A stretch of DNA of 64,000 nucleotides. Origin: JBBQLG01 sp964251665 (lineage in GTDB: Bacteria; Bacteroidota; Bacteroidia; Cytophagales; Spirosomataceae). The translations under genes were made by a program, and so were the position numbers. Below the pieces are notes generated by a model. That model was given only the letters and a program-made list of their open reading frames with translations, was not told where the DNA came from and did not search any database. Location of the stretch: positions 193,962 to 257,961 of the forward strand of contig CAXUKO010000010.1 of NCBI GenBank assembly GCA_964251665.1. Direction: 5' to 3'. Shown here piece by piece: positions 1 to 9,079 of this stretch (within the stretch, counting starts at the first letter, position 1; the number at the start of each line of letters is the position of its first letter).

Positions 1-1
1 G

Positions 2-898
2 GTCCTGCACTGGCATCCGGGCGATAGAAACGGGGCTGATGCGGGCACCTCTATGGCGAATATTACCGGTAAATTCCGCTTTCGGGGCATCTCGGCCCAC
101 GCTGCGGCCTCGCCCGAACGCGGCCGGTCGGCCTTAGATGGCGTGGAAGCGATGGATAACATGGTGAATATGATGCGCGAACACATTCCTTCCGATACGC
201 GGGTGCATTACATCATCACGCGCGGGGGCGACGCACCGAATGTCGTGCCTGATTTTGCCGAGGTCTATTATTACGCCCGTAACAAGAACCGCGACATTGT
301 GCAGGATGTCTGGAAGCGCATTACCCGGGCCGCCGAAGGAGCCGCTATTGGTACGGATACCAAAGTCGAACTGGAAGTGATCGGGGGTGTTTTTAACCTG
401 CTTCCCGTCGAGTCGCTGGCTAAACTGATGCACAAAAACCTGACCACCGTCGGGGGCGTTACCTACACCCCGGACGAACTGAAATTTGCCGAAACCCTGG
501 ATGGTACGTTCGGACTGGCGGCTGATAAGGTTAAGAAGCCTGCCGAAGCGGCTAAGGTGATACCGTTTGCCAACACGACGAACGATGTGCTGAGCAGCGG
601 CTCCACCGATGTAGGGGATGTAAGCTGGGCTGTACCAACCGTTGGGCTGAGTACGGCTACGTGGGTGCCGGGCACGGCGGCACATAGCTGGCAGGCGGTG
701 GCTTGCAGCGGCACCAGCATCGGCCAGAAAGGCATGATTGTGGCCGCCAAAACCCTCGCGTTGACGGCTATTGATCTGTTCAGTAATCCTAAATTAGTCG
801 AGACAGCCCGTAAAGACTGGCTCGACGCACGGGGTAAAGACTTCCATTACGAAGCGCTGCTGGGTAACCGTAAACCTGCGCTGGATTACCGGAAGTAA
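2..898 (+). CDS. M20 family amidohydrolase (AbgB-like), 5'-truncated
   Basis: This is the C-terminal part of a metal-dependent amidohydrolase related to aminobenzoyl-glutamate utilization protein B. The reading frame is open from base 2, before the first ATG at 53, and encodes a typical lead-in (HWHPGD...NGADAGTSMAN), so the gene starts outside the window. The visible part holds the dimerisation/lid domain (FRFRGISAHAAASPERGRS, where the His is typical of the family's second-subunit contact) and the end of the catalytic domain with SSGSTDVGDVSW and PGTAAHSW, where metal ligands normally lie. Such enzymes remove an acyl or amino-acid group from N-acylated substrates. The true substrate cannot be read from sequence. 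Confidence 0.85.
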   Translation, partial: VLHWHPGDRNGADAGTSMANITGKFRFRGISAHAAASPERGRSALDGVEAMDNMVNMMREHIPSDTRVHYIITRGGDAPNVVPDFAEVYYYARNKNRDIVQDVWKRITRAAEGAAIGTDTKVELEVIGGVFNLLPVESLAKLMHKNLTTVGGVTYTPDELKFAETLDGTFGLAADKVKKPAEAAKVIPFANTTNDVLSSGSTDVGDVSWAVPTVGLSTATWVPGTAAHSWQAVACSGTSIGQKGMIVAAKTLALTAIDLFSNPKLVETARKDWLDARGKDFHYEALLGNRKPALDYRK

Positions 899-913
899 CA
901 AGATGATGAAGAG

Positions 914-991
914 TACCCCAACCCCGGAAGGGGCTTCATGGGATTGGCTACCGGTGGCTAACCGCGTGAAGCCCCTTCAGAGGGTGGGGTA
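914..991. repeat. Imperfect inverted repeat, dispersed-repeat type
   Basis: Arms 914-938 and 966-991 are complementary over most of their length (left arm contains ccccggaaggggcttca, right arm tgaagccccttcagaggg). It lies between two co-directional genes. It can work as a terminator for the amidohydrolase. From memory, similar GGGGCTT-rich palindromes occur many times in Spirosoma-like genomes, so it may be a REP-like element. Confidence 0.6.
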
Positions 992-1023
992 ACACCGAAC
1001 AAAAATTCTTTTCCGCAGCCCCC

Positions 1024-2175
1024 ATGTCCTCTAAACTCCGCCTGCTTTTTTTACTCATTGTCCTCACAAACTGTCACCGCTCAGCCACGACGCAGCCTGA
1101 TACCATCTATTTTCCGGCTAAGGGCGCTGCCTGGGCGCATCGCAAGCCAACGCAGGTGGGCATGAATGCAACGCTGCTCGATTCGGCGGTGGCCTTTGCC
1201 AAAACGCAGGAGACAACGCAAATGAAGCCTGACTTCTCCACACAAGAGCAGATTTTTGGCAAGTTGCTCGGTCCCATGCCTGCGAGTCGGGCGAAAACGA
1301 ATGGCCTGGTCATACGGCATGGCTACATCGTGGCTGAATGGGGTGATACGGAAGCTGTTGACCCAACGTACAGTGTTGCCAAAAGCCTGCTGTCGACCGT
1401 TTTGGGGATTTCGATAGACCGGAGCATGATTAAAGACATTCACGACCCGGTAATCAATTATGTGAAGGATGGTGGTTATGAGTCGGCGCAAAACCGGCCG
1501 GTAACCTGGCAATATCACGCGCAGCAGACCAGCGAGTGGGAGGGCAACATGTGGGGCAAGAACAGTGATTTCGTGGGGAAAGAAGCCTTTGGACAGGGCG
1601 AACGCAAACCCCGCGACCTAAAAACCCCCGGCACGTATTGGGAGTACAACGATGTTCGGATAAACCGGTTCGCACTCTCGTTGCTGCGCATCTGGAAGAA
1701 GCCAATGCCCGACGTGGTGCGTGATGAAATCTTTAACCCAATTGGCGCATCTAATACGTGGCAATACATTCCCTATCCGGTAGCTATGGCCGAGGTGAAC
1801 GGCAAACAGATGCCCTCGGTCAGTGGGGGAACGCGCTGGGGTGGGGGCTTACGCATCAGTGCCCGCGACGAAGCCCGTTTCGGCTACTTATTTCTGCGGA
1901 ACGGTCGCTGGGGGAGCAAACAGATTGTGTCGGAAAGCTGGGTGAAACAGGCTACTACTCGTGGAACGGTAGGCCCCGATTATGGCTACCTTTGGTGGCT
2001 GAACACCGAGCGAAAAGCCTGGCCCGATGCCCCTGCCAACAGCTATGCAGCCTTGGGGGCCGGTTCCAATACGATCTATGTCGATCCAGCCAACGACATC
2101 GTCATTGTCTGGCGGTGGCATAACGGCAGCCCGAACGAACTCATTAAACGGGTGCTCGCGTCTGTAAAAAAATAG
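1024..2175 (+). CDS. Serine hydrolase, class C beta-lactamase fold, lipoprotein
   Basis: A 383-residue protein of the penicillin-binding-protein/class C beta-lactamase superfamily. Residues 1-17 form a lipoprotein signal ending in LTNC with Cys17 as the probable lipidated residue, so it should sit in the periplasmic face of a membrane. The catalytic S-x-x-K motif is S117-V-A-K120, and a YxN-like element (WEYND, Tyr208) follows. The family includes esterases, D-aminopeptidases and 6-aminohexanoate-dimer hydrolases; this protein resembles the last type (GLVIRHGYIVAEWGD before the active serine). The exact substrate is unknown. It converges with the lipase gene across a perfect hairpin. Confidence 0.85.
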   Translation: MSSKLRLLFLLIVLTNCHRSATTQPDTIYFPAKGAAWAHRKPTQVGMNATLLDSAVAFAKTQETTQMKPDFSTQEQIFGKLLGPMPASRAKTNGLVIRHGYIVAEWGDTEAVDPTYSVAKSLLSTVLGISIDRSMIKDIHDPVINYVKDGGYESAQNRPVTWQYHAQQTSEWEGNMWGKNSDFVGKEAFGQGERKPRDLKTPGTYWEYNDVRINRFALSLLRIWKKPMPDVVRDEIFNPIGASNTWQYIPYPVAMAEVNGKQMPSVSGGTRWGGGLRISARDEARFGYLFLRNGRWGSKQIVSESWVKQATTRGTVGPDYGYLWWLNTERKAWPDAPANSYAALGAGSNTIYVDPANDIVIVWRWHNGSPNELIKRVLASVKK

Positions 2176-2185
2176 GGGTTGGGTT

Positions 2186-2250
2186 CGTCAAGGGGATAAA
2201 AACAGATGCCATATCTTGGAGATATGGCATCTGTTTTTATCCCCTTGACG
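2186..2250. terminator. 31-bp perfect hairpin, bidirectional terminator
   Basis: Arms 2186-2216 and 2220-2250 are perfectly complementary with a 3-base loop. The arms contain A5 and T5 tracts, so transcripts from either side end in a strong stem with a U-rich part. It sits exactly between two convergent genes. Confidence 0.85.
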
Positions 2251-2266
2251 GGGCATTATCACCTGC

Positions 2267-3370
2267 TTACTTCCCATAGTACTGTTTTGCCAGCGTATAA
2301 TAATTCCAGAGCATATGATGCAGGAAAACCTGCTTAGGGTCGTCAGGAAAGGTTTTTCGGTACGCATCAGCGGGCAGCAGCACAATAGGTACACCCGCCC
2401 GCATGTAGTTGCTGCCCGGTGCATAAGCCGGTTGTTTTAACTGCGGTACCGTCTTTTTTACCTGCGAATACACCACGTTGCCGAGGTATTTCTGAAACCG
2501 TTGCTGTGCCGTGCGGGTGGCTTTGTCCATCTTGTTAAACACGTGGGTCGCATACCAGCGCACCAGCGTCGGCTGTTTTTTAAGGGCCAGTTTTACATTC
2601 ACGAATGGGTTAATGGGATTAAAATCGCTGATGCGCTGTACGGTAAACGGCGTTTCGGGTACCCAGTCCAACCCGTTGACTACGTTGAACCCCCAGCCGT
2701 TACGGGTTAAAAAATCATAATCATAGGCGTAGTACATATTGCCCGGTTTAGGCGCTGCACTACAATACGTTTTATAAACGAGATCCCTGGGTAACCCACC
2801 GTTTTCGGTCAGGTAATGCAGGTAGGAGCGCAGCAGAAACGCAATGGCACCTCCCTGACTGTGGCCCATGATGATGAACTCCCGAACCCCGGTGCCGTAA
2901 GCCAGCCGCACCTGCTCCAGAATGGTAGGTGCCAGACTGCCCAGGCTCACGAGCCAGCCCGTATGCACCATAGCCGCCGGGTTTTCGGCCAGTTTGTAGG
3001 TGAAACGGGTACTGTCATTCAGCGTGATTGCACCCGTAGCGGGCACCATAGCGGCATAAAAATTCGCCAGCCAGCTTGGTAGTTGCGCCGTAGTGCCGCG
3101 CAGGCTGATGACGGCTACGGTATCGTCGCGCAGCCAGAAATCCCAGCGGTTATCGAGACCAACGGTGGGCGAACGATAGATGCGACGACAGCCTACGGGC
3201 GCGGGAACCTGCTCGCCTGCCCGCACGGCATCGCCCTGCCGCGATGATATACTCAGGAGTGATAAGTACTCATCAATGTCAAAACCGGGTTTCAGTTGGG
3301 CCGCAGCAGGCTGGGCGTGTAACGAACCCGTAAACAGTATAAACAGCAGAAAGACTGAACAAAAGCGCAT
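2267..3370 (-). CDS. Secreted lipase, class 3 (fungal lipase-like)
   Basis: A 367-residue alpha/beta hydrolase. It starts with a clear Sec signal peptide (cleavage near LHAQ, residue 20). The nucleophile elbow is G169-H-S171-Q-G-G, preceded by the typical EFIIM strand, and the oxyanion region is SLRGT near residue 90; this pattern belongs to class 3 (triacylglycerol) lipases. Asp and His of the triad should lie in the C-terminal third (for example in WVPETPF and HVFNK/HHMLW) but are not certain. It probably hydrolyses lipids or esters outside the cytoplasm. No operon partner is visible; the next upstream gene is divergent. Confidence 0.85.
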   Translation of the reverse strand: MRFCSVFLLFILFTGSLHAQPAAAQLKPGFDIDEYLSLLSISSRQGDAVRAGEQVPAPVGCRRIYRSPTVGLDNRWDFWLRDDTVAVISLRGTTAQLPSWLANFYAAMVPATGAITLNDSTRFTYKLAENPAAMVHTGWLVSLGSLAPTILEQVRLAYGTGVREFIIMGHSQGGAIAFLLRSYLHYLTENGGLPRDLVYKTYCSAAPKPGNMYYAYDYDFLTRNGWGFNVVNGLDWVPETPFTVQRISDFNPINPFVNVKLALKKQPTLVRWYATHVFNKMDKATRTAQQRFQKYLGNVVYSQVKKTVPQLKQPAYAPGSNYMRAGVPIVLLPADAYRKTFPDDPKQVFLHHMLWNYYTLAKQYYGK

Positions 3371-3576
3371 GAGATAATGGGTTGAATAACAGAATTCTAC
3401 ATGAAGGCACTAAAATAAACAGAAGTATCGGGGTGGCATACACAGCTAACTATGGGTTAGACAGTTGTTAATTTTTATCCGAAAAAGCCGGACGAAACAG
3501 CTACACTGTTTGTTGTGGTTACTGACAAAATTGGGGACACTCCGTCCATCTATTAACCAGCCCAGCACTTAGCAGC

Positions 3577-3750
3577 ATGAGTATTAACGAAGTACGCGAG
3601 AAACTCCACCTTCTCGTCGATGACATACAGGATGAATACGTCCTGCGGGGTTTTTACCGCTCCCTGATGCGTGAACAGAGCGATGCGGCCGAAAACAAAC
3701 CCGAGCCCGATGAAAAAGCCAAAGCACCGCGTCGGCGCAAAAGCAATTAA
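3577..3750 (+). CDS. Small charged protein, 57 residues
   Basis: A short frame (MSINEVREKLHLLVDDIQDE...) with an amphipathic, acidic helix in the first 35 residues and a basic, Lys/Arg-rich tail (KAPRRRKSN). It ends 35 bases before the Wzi-like gene and is probably co-transcribed with it. The N-terminal pattern resembles small Bacteroidota proteins sometimes annotated as antitoxin-like or addiction-module components, but no toxin gene lies next to it, so no function is assigned. Codon use and the clear helical heptad pattern support it as a real gene. Confidence 0.6.
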   Translation: MSINEVREKLHLLVDDIQDEYVLRGFYRSLMREQSDAAENKPEPDEKAKAPRRRKSN

Positions 3751-3785
3751 CTTGCCCGTCTGATTCTTACCTCATTCATCAGGCG

Positions 3786-5297
3786 ATGCTTCAACTGGTC
3801 CGTTCACTGCTTTGCGTTAGCCTTTTTCTGCCCGGAGTGGGACTTACCCTGGCGCAGTCGGTTAGTCTGAATCGCCGGTCGCCGGTCCGCTTCTCGGCTG
3901 AAGTCGGCGCGTATGCCGCCACTGCCAGCCGGACCCCGTTCTGGCTGCGGAGTAATCAGTGGGGCAGCACGCCAATCCAGAATCCGGCCGGTACGCTGCG
4001 GGTAGGGGCAGGCCGGGCGTATCAGGGTATTGATTCGTTGCGGCCGCACCGGATTCGCTGGATGTTCGGGGCAGAGGTCGTGGGCAATCTGAACCGCGAT
4101 CAGGCAGTGCAGGGCCGTCAGCAGTTCCTGATCCCCGAAGCGGTAGCCGCCGTGCGGTGGCGGGCTGTTGAACTCTGGGTTGGCCGTCGCCGACAGATCA
4201 CTGGTATCGTAGATACGCTGCTTTCGTCGGGCTCGTTTGATGTTTCGGGGAATGCCCTGCCCATCCCAAAAATCGAAATTGCCCTGCCCGATTATGTGCC
4301 GATTCCGTTTCTGGGCGGTGCCGTAGCGGTTAAGGGGACGTTTTCGCACGGGCTTTTTAATGTGCACTACATTCAGCACGCGTATCTGCATCAAAAAACC
4401 CTTTACCTGCGCTTCGGTCGGTCGCGCAGTCCAATACAGGGGCAGCTCGGAATCAACCATCAGGTGCAGTGGGCGGGTGAGGCCGATTACCTCAAAAACA
4501 ACGTAGTGGCGGTAAACGGGCGGCTGACGAATAATTTTCACGATTACCTGACGGGCGTGGTGCTGGGTAAAATTCCCGACGACTACCAGAACGACCGCTT
4601 TACCAACTTCGACGGGGCTAACCGCATCGGCAATCACCTTGGTAGTGTCGACATGGCCCTGACGCTCAGACGCCGGGGGGCTGCCTGGCTGGTATACCAT
4701 CAGCACCCCTACGAAGACGCCAGTGGTACGGCCTGGCGCAATTTCCCCGATGGTCTCTACGGCCTGAGCTGGCAGAATCAAACCGAACCGAGTGCGGGGC
4801 GAGGCTGGTACTGGCGTCGGATTGTGGGTGAGGTGATGGCCGCAGCCAATCAGTCGGGAGCCGTGTTTAAATCGCCCACGCAGAGTTTTACCGGGGCCGA
4901 CAACTACTATAATCACTTGCAGTACATACAGGGGTGGTCGTATTTCGGGCAAACCATCGGCACGCCCTTTATCGTGCCGGGGCCGGACATTGCTAATCCG
5001 CCCACGACCGGTTTGTACTTCCCCTATAACCGCGTTATGGCGTATTATACCGCCTTTGAAGCACTGGCCGGGGGCCGGGCTACGGTACAGGGCCGGTTGT
5101 CGTTTAGCCGGAATCAGGGCTACTACGATGGCCCGAATGCTGACCGGACACTGCATCAGTTTTCGGGCATGGTGCGGGTATCGCTGCCGCTGCGGTCGCT
5201 GGCTAACACGGTGTTGTCGGGTGCTCTTGCCGTTGATGAGGGCGATTTGCTGAACCGGGCGGTGGGTGGGTCTGTTAGCCTACGCCGTATCTGGTAA
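3786..5297 (+). CDS. Capsule assembly Wzi-family outer-membrane protein
   Basis: A 503-residue protein with a signal peptide (cleavage near LTLAQ, residue 24) followed by alternating short strands with aromatic girdles, as expected for a beta-barrel. The opening FSAEVGAYAATASRTPFWLRSNQWG is characteristic of the Wzi-like family of Bacteroidota. In E. coli, Wzi is an outer-membrane lectin that helps attach capsule polysaccharide; whether this one binds capsule is inference, since no capsule export genes are in the window. The barrel continues to the C-terminus, which ends in SVSLRRIW with a terminal aromatic residue, typical of outer-membrane proteins. Confidence 0.8.
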   Translation: MLQLVRSLLCVSLFLPGVGLTLAQSVSLNRRSPVRFSAEVGAYAATASRTPFWLRSNQWGSTPIQNPAGTLRVGAGRAYQGIDSLRPHRIRWMFGAEVVGNLNRDQAVQGRQQFLIPEAVAAVRWRAVELWVGRRRQITGIVDTLLSSGSFDVSGNALPIPKIEIALPDYVPIPFLGGAVAVKGTFSHGLFNVHYIQHAYLHQKTLYLRFGRSRSPIQGQLGINHQVQWAGEADYLKNNVVAVNGRLTNNFHDYLTGVVLGKIPDDYQNDRFTNFDGANRIGNHLGSVDMALTLRRRGAAWLVYHQHPYEDASGTAWRNFPDGLYGLSWQNQTEPSAGRGWYWRRIVGEVMAAANQSGAVFKSPTQSFTGADNYYNHLQYIQGWSYFGQTIGTPFIVPGPDIANPPTTGLYFPYNRVMAYYTAFEALAGGRATVQGRLSFSRNQGYYDGPNADRTLHQFSGMVRVSLPLRSLANTVLSGALAVDEGDLLNRAVGGSVSLRRIW

Positions 5298-5449
5298 AAC
5301 CTGGCTCCCTGGTCGGGCCGGTTTTGCCGCCTGTTGCTGCTCCTGCGAACAGACCGGTGACTCATTAGTTAATAAAACAGGCTCAATCTGGTAACTTTTT
5401 AAGTTAACATTGAGTATGCATACCGTAAGGCCATTGACGGACAGACGCT

Positions 5450-5457
5450 TATCTTTG
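5450..5457 (+). promoter_or_regulatory. -7 promoter element (TATCTTTG)
   Basis: TATCTTTG matches the Bacteroidota sigma-A -7 consensus TAnnTTTG and lies about 65 bases before the PAS protein start. No good -33 TTTG is seen at the ideal spacing; a TTG at 5434 is closer than usual. It is therefore a probable but not certain promoter. Confidence 0.4.
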
Positions 5458-5521
5458 AGTTCTCCTGGTTAAGCACCTGTCGCTGTGACTGTTCTAAGCA
5501 TGAATCATTAAAATACCACTG

Positions 5522-6067
5522 ATGATGTCTTCCTCTGACTTGACCCCCGGCAGTGGTTCATTTACAACCACATCGCCCCATTTTCCGCTCCTGTGCGGTC
5601 TGGAGTTTTTGCAACGCCCTGTCCGTCTGGCCGGTGCCAGTCAACTGGATTTCGACCAGTTTCTGGGTCTGGCTATTACCCATCACTGGCAGTTCGACCG
5701 GCACCGGGTCCGGTTATTTCTACAGAACCCGGCGCACGCACTGGTCGTGACCGACCGTCGGCGGCAGATTCAGTTTGTGAATCGGGGCTTTACCCGCATG
5801 ACAGGTTACACCCCCGATGAAACAGCAGGGCAAACACCCTCATTTTTGCAGGGACCGGAAACCGCGCCCGAAACCCGGCAGGCTATCCGCGACTGCCTGT
5901 CGGTGGATAAACCGTTCGCCGGAAATATCGTAAACTACCGTAAAAACGGGGAACTGTACTGGTGTCAGGTATCCATTGAACCGCTCCTGAACCTGAAGCA
6001 GCAGGTTGTTCACTACATAGCCTTCGAGCGCGAAGTAAGCCATGCCACCGATACCGTAGTGTATTGA
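5522..6067 (+). CDS. LOV-like PAS domain protein lacking the adduct cysteine
   Basis: A 181-residue cytoplasmic protein that is essentially one PAS domain (about 70-175) with a 65-residue N-terminal extension and no output domain. The PAS part has the layout of flavin-binding LOV domains: VNRGFTRMTGYTPDE, then GQTPSFLQGPET, then NYRKNGELYWCQVSIEPL. In photoactive LOV domains the motif is GxNCRFLQ; here residues 103-110 are GQTPSFLQ, so the reactive Cys is Pro106 and Asn is Thr105. It may bind flavin and sense redox state, or bind another ligand, but it should not form the light-induced cysteinyl adduct. The protein starts with two Met-codons in tandem; either could be used. Confidence 0.8.
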   Translation: MMSSSDLTPGSGSFTTTSPHFPLLCGLEFLQRPVRLAGASQLDFDQFLGLAITHHWQFDRHRVRLFLQNPAHALVVTDRRRQIQFVNRGFTRMTGYTPDETAGQTPSFLQGPETAPETRQAIRDCLSVDKPFAGNIVNYRKNGELYWCQVSIEPLLNLKQQVVHYIAFEREVSHATDTVVY

Positions 6068-6072
6068 AAAGC

Positions 6073-6106
6073 CACCGGGTGTTCGGCCACTGCTGAACAC
6101 CCGGTG
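6073..6106. terminator. 12-bp hairpin between convergent genes
   Basis: CACCGGGTGTTC (6073-6084) and GAACACCCGGTG (6095-6106) are perfectly complementary with a 10-base loop. It lies between the stop codons of the PAS gene and the amidase. Confidence 0.8.
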
Positions 6107-6112
6107 ACGGTG

Positions 6113-7741
6113 TCAGGCCGGAATCAGGCTGTTGAGAAATTTCGGGGCCGTCCGCTTGTTGGTAGCCTGTTCAAAGGCATAAGCAAGGCCTAACAACGGG
6201 CCTTCCTGATACGCCCCGGCGATGAGCGAGAACCCGACCGGTAGTTCATGCACCCGGCCCATCGGCACGGTAATGTGCGGATACCCCGCCATAGCCGCCG
6301 GGGGACAGAAATAGAAACCCGTGTCGTAGTCGCCGTTGACCAGGTCAATGCAGCCCGCGTACCCGATGCTGGTCCCGGCAATTGCATCCAGCTTGTGCTG
6401 GCTCATCAGGGCGTCGATCCGTTGTCGGGAGGATCGGGTCTTTTTCAGCGCGTCGGTGTATTCGCTGCTGTCAAGACCACCTTTCTGGTCACTGCTTTCG
6501 AGTGTTTCCTGCTTGAAGTACGGCATCGCTTTGGCTTCGTTTTTCCGGTTAAAGGCAATCACATCGGCCAGCGTTTTCACGGGCGCATTGGCCGTCGACA
6601 GATACTTGTTGACGCCCGCCTTGAACTCGTACTGCAACACGGTAAACTCGGCTGAACCAATATCGCTCAAACTCTTGAGCAGTTCGACTTCCACAATGGT
6701 GGCCCCCTGCTTTTTCAGCGTCTCAATGGCTTGCTTATATAAGCTTACCACGCCTTCGTGGCCGGTCAGAAAAGCCTTTTCAACCCCGATGCGCTTGCCC
6801 TTCAGGCTGCTGGCGTCCAGAAACCGGGTGTACTCTTTTTCAGCCTTGCCCTTGCTTTCGGCCGTCACGGCATCGGCCGGGTCAACGCCAGCCATCACGC
6901 CCAGCAGCAAAGCGGCATCCTTCACGGTTCGGGTCATGGGACCAGCGGTATCCTGCGTGCTTGAAATGGGAATAATCCCGCTCCGGCTCACTAAACCGAC
7001 CGTTGGTTTTATGCCGACCAGGCCGCAAAACGACGCGGGCGCAATGACCGACCCATCGGTTTCGGTGCCGACTGCTACCGCGCACAGGTTAGCAGCTACA
7101 GCCGCCCCCGACCCCGAACTGGAGCCGCACGGGCTGCGATCCAGCACGAACGGGTTTTTCGTTTGTCCGCCCCGGCTGCTCCAGCCGCTCGATGAGCGTG
7201 TGGAGCGGAAGTTTGCCCACTCACTCAGGTTCGTTTTGCCCAGGATGACCGCACCCGCATCGCGCAGTTGTTTAGCCACGAACGCATCCGTGGCCGCTTT
7301 ATGACCCGCCAGTGCCAGCGCTCCGGCGGTGGTCATCATCTTGTCGCCGGTGTCAATATTGTCTTTGATCAGGATGGGGATGCCATGCAGGGGGCCGCGT
7401 ACCTTACCGGCTTTCCGTTCAGCGTCCATCGCTTCGGCGATGGTCATGGCATCGGGATTGACCTCAATAACGGAGTTGAGCACGGGTCCCTTTTTGTCAA
7501 TAGCGTCGATTCGATCCAGGTAGAGTCTGGTGAGCGCGGCTGCGGTGTAGGTGCCCGCTTTCATTTTCTCCTGGAGCGCGTCGATGGTCGTTTCGTTCAG
7601 CTCGAAAGTATCGGTGTAAGGGGCAGGAGCGGTCGGAGACTGTCCGGTTTTTTCGGTAGACGATGTGCAGGCGGTTACAGCGAGCGTGGTTGCGGCCAAC
7701 CCGGCCGCCGAACTTTGTTTGATGAAGGATCTGCGTTTCAT
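6113..7741 (-). CDS. Amidase signature enzyme, Tat-exported
   Basis: A 542-residue amidase. The start is placed at 7741 because it begins MKRRSFIKQSSAAGLAAT, a twin-arginine signal ending in TAC (Cys25, possible lipidation); the frame stays open further upstream but would bury this signal and run into the divergent gene's control region. The Ser-cisSer-Lys triad is visible: Lys126 (PILIKDN), Ser207 in CGSSSGSGAA, and nucleophile Ser231 in GTETDGS, with the family's usual 24-residue spacing. Members hydrolyse amides such as glutamine-like or fatty-acid amides. Because it is exported, it is not GatA. Substrate unknown. Confidence 0.9.
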   Translation of the reverse strand: MKRRSFIKQSSAAGLAATTLAVTACTSSTEKTGQSPTAPAPYTDTFELNETTIDALQEKMKAGTYTAAALTRLYLDRIDAIDKKGPVLNSVIEVNPDAMTIAEAMDAERKAGKVRGPLHGIPILIKDNIDTGDKMMTTAGALALAGHKAATDAFVAKQLRDAGAVILGKTNLSEWANFRSTRSSSGWSSRGGQTKNPFVLDRSPCGSSSGSGAAVAANLCAVAVGTETDGSVIAPASFCGLVGIKPTVGLVSRSGIIPISSTQDTAGPMTRTVKDAALLLGVMAGVDPADAVTAESKGKAEKEYTRFLDASSLKGKRIGVEKAFLTGHEGVVSLYKQAIETLKKQGATIVEVELLKSLSDIGSAEFTVLQYEFKAGVNKYLSTANAPVKTLADVIAFNRKNEAKAMPYFKQETLESSDQKGGLDSSEYTDALKKTRSSRQRIDALMSQHKLDAIAGTSIGYAGCIDLVNGDYDTGFYFCPPAAMAGYPHITVPMGRVHELPVGFSLIAGAYQEGPLLGLAYAFEQATNKRTAPKFLNSLIPA

Positions 7742-7945
7742 TAAAAGGATGATTGCTGAATGGGTTCGATGAAGCGTTAAAGATTGACAGAAATGGGCAT
7801 GTTTCAAAGTTGCCCGCCCGCTGTGGCCGACCGTTTTGGTGAGTATCGGCTGGGTAAATTGTCGGAAAGACACCCGCGCCAAAACATTTGCGTTGGGTTC
7901 CACAGTTTCATATACATGGCGCCATACGACGTCATAACACCATTC

Positions 7946-9079
7946 ATGACAGTTGCTCAATTAGAAACCAGCCGGTTAACGGACCTGCTGCGACGTATTG
8001 CCGACCAGGCTCCGGCAACGGACACCGACGGCGATTTTCCAACTGATGCCTTTACCTGGCTGTCCGAAGCAGGTGCGCTGGCGGTTACCCTGCCCGGTCA
8101 TGCGCTCGACCTGACCAAGCCCAACATGGCTCGGCTGCTAAACCTGCTGAAGCGCATTGGGGCCGCTAACCTGGCCGTGGGCCGGGTCTACGAAGGCCAT
8201 ATCAACGCCCTGCAACTCATTCACCTGCACGCCACTCCGGCGCAGCAACGACGCTGGCAAAACGATGTAGCCCTGCATAACCGGCTGTTCAGCGTCTGGA
8301 ACACGCAGGCCGACAACGGTATCCGTATTCATACCCTGGGCAATGGACAGTACCGGCTCGAAGGGGCGAAAACGTTCTGTTCGGGAGCGGGCTGGGTCAG
8401 TCGGCCGCTTATTACAGGCGAACTGGTTGGCGGACCAAAACGGGGTTGGCAGATGGTGGTGGTACCCACCGAAACGGTGCAGCCGCTGCCCGAAGACCGG
8501 CGTTTCTGGCAACCGCTGGGTATGCGCGCATCGGCCTCGTTCCGGCTGGACTTTACCGGTGTAGAAATAGCGGAGGAGGACCTGCTGGGGCAACCCGGCG
8601 CTTACTACCGGCAGCCTCATTTCAGCGGGGGCGCCATCCGGTTTGCTGCCGTGCAACTCGGCGGGGCCGAAGCCCTGTTCGATGCCACAAAGGCGTACCT
8701 GACCGAACTGGGCCGTACCGGCGATGTGTTTCAGCAAACGCGGCTGGCCGAGATGGCTTACCTGATTGAGTCCGGGAATCAATGGCTGCAAACCGCCGGG
8801 ACAAAGACCGATGCGTGGCTTAGTCAGGGCGAAACGGCGGAGACAATTGTGGCCTATGCGAACATGACCCGGACGGCCATTGAAGAAATCTGCCTGCGGG
8901 TGATGCCTTTAGCCGAAAAGTCGGTGGGCGCGCGGGGACTGATGCGGCCCCTGCCATTCGAGCGTATTCACCGCGATCTTACCTTCTACCTGCGTCAACC
9001 CGCCCCGGACGCCACCCTGACCGATATTGGTCGTTACGTGCTGACCCATACCACCGATGCCAACGATCTCTGGACATAA
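7946..9079 (+). CDS. Acyl-CoA dehydrogenase-like flavoprotein
   Basis: An acyl-CoA dehydrogenase-family protein of 377 residues from the chosen ATG at 7946. In-frame ATG codons at 7784 and 7916 would add 54 or 10 residues with no homology-like features. The N-terminal helical domain (LLRRIADQAP...LSEAGALAVTLPG), the middle beta domain (RLEGAKTFCSGAGWVSRPLITGEL) and the C-terminal helical domain (QTRLAEMAYLIESG) are all present. The usual catalytic Glu is not obvious, so dehydrogenation of a CoA ester is not assured; the substrate may be carried on another group. It overlaps the next gene by 23 bases, which implies translational coupling with the PIG-L deacetylase, methyltransferase and nearby glycosyltransferase. 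Confidence 0.8.
   Translation: MTVAQLETSRLTDLLRRIADQAPATDTDGDFPTDAFTWLSEAGALAVTLPGHALDLTKPNMARLLNLLKRIGAANLAVGRVYEGHINALQLIHLHATPAQQRRWQNDVALHNRLFSVWNTQADNGIRIHTLGNGQYRLEGAKTFCSGAGWVSRPLITGELVGGPKRGWQMVVVPTETVQPLPEDRRFWQPLGMRASASFRLDFTGVEIAEEDLLGQPGAYYRQPHFSGGAIRFAAVQLGGAEALFDATKAYLTELGRTGDVFQQTRLAEMAYLIESGNQWLQTAGTKTDAWLSQGETAETIVAYANMTRTAIEEICLRVMPLAEKSVGARGLMRPLPFERIHRDLTFYLRQPAPDATLTDIGRYVLTHTTDANDLWT

Noticed and set aside
3804..5156. 450-codon minus-strand frame opposite the Wzi-like gene
   Set aside because: It has no signal or fold pattern; the plus strand encodes a convincing outer-membrane protein over the same region.
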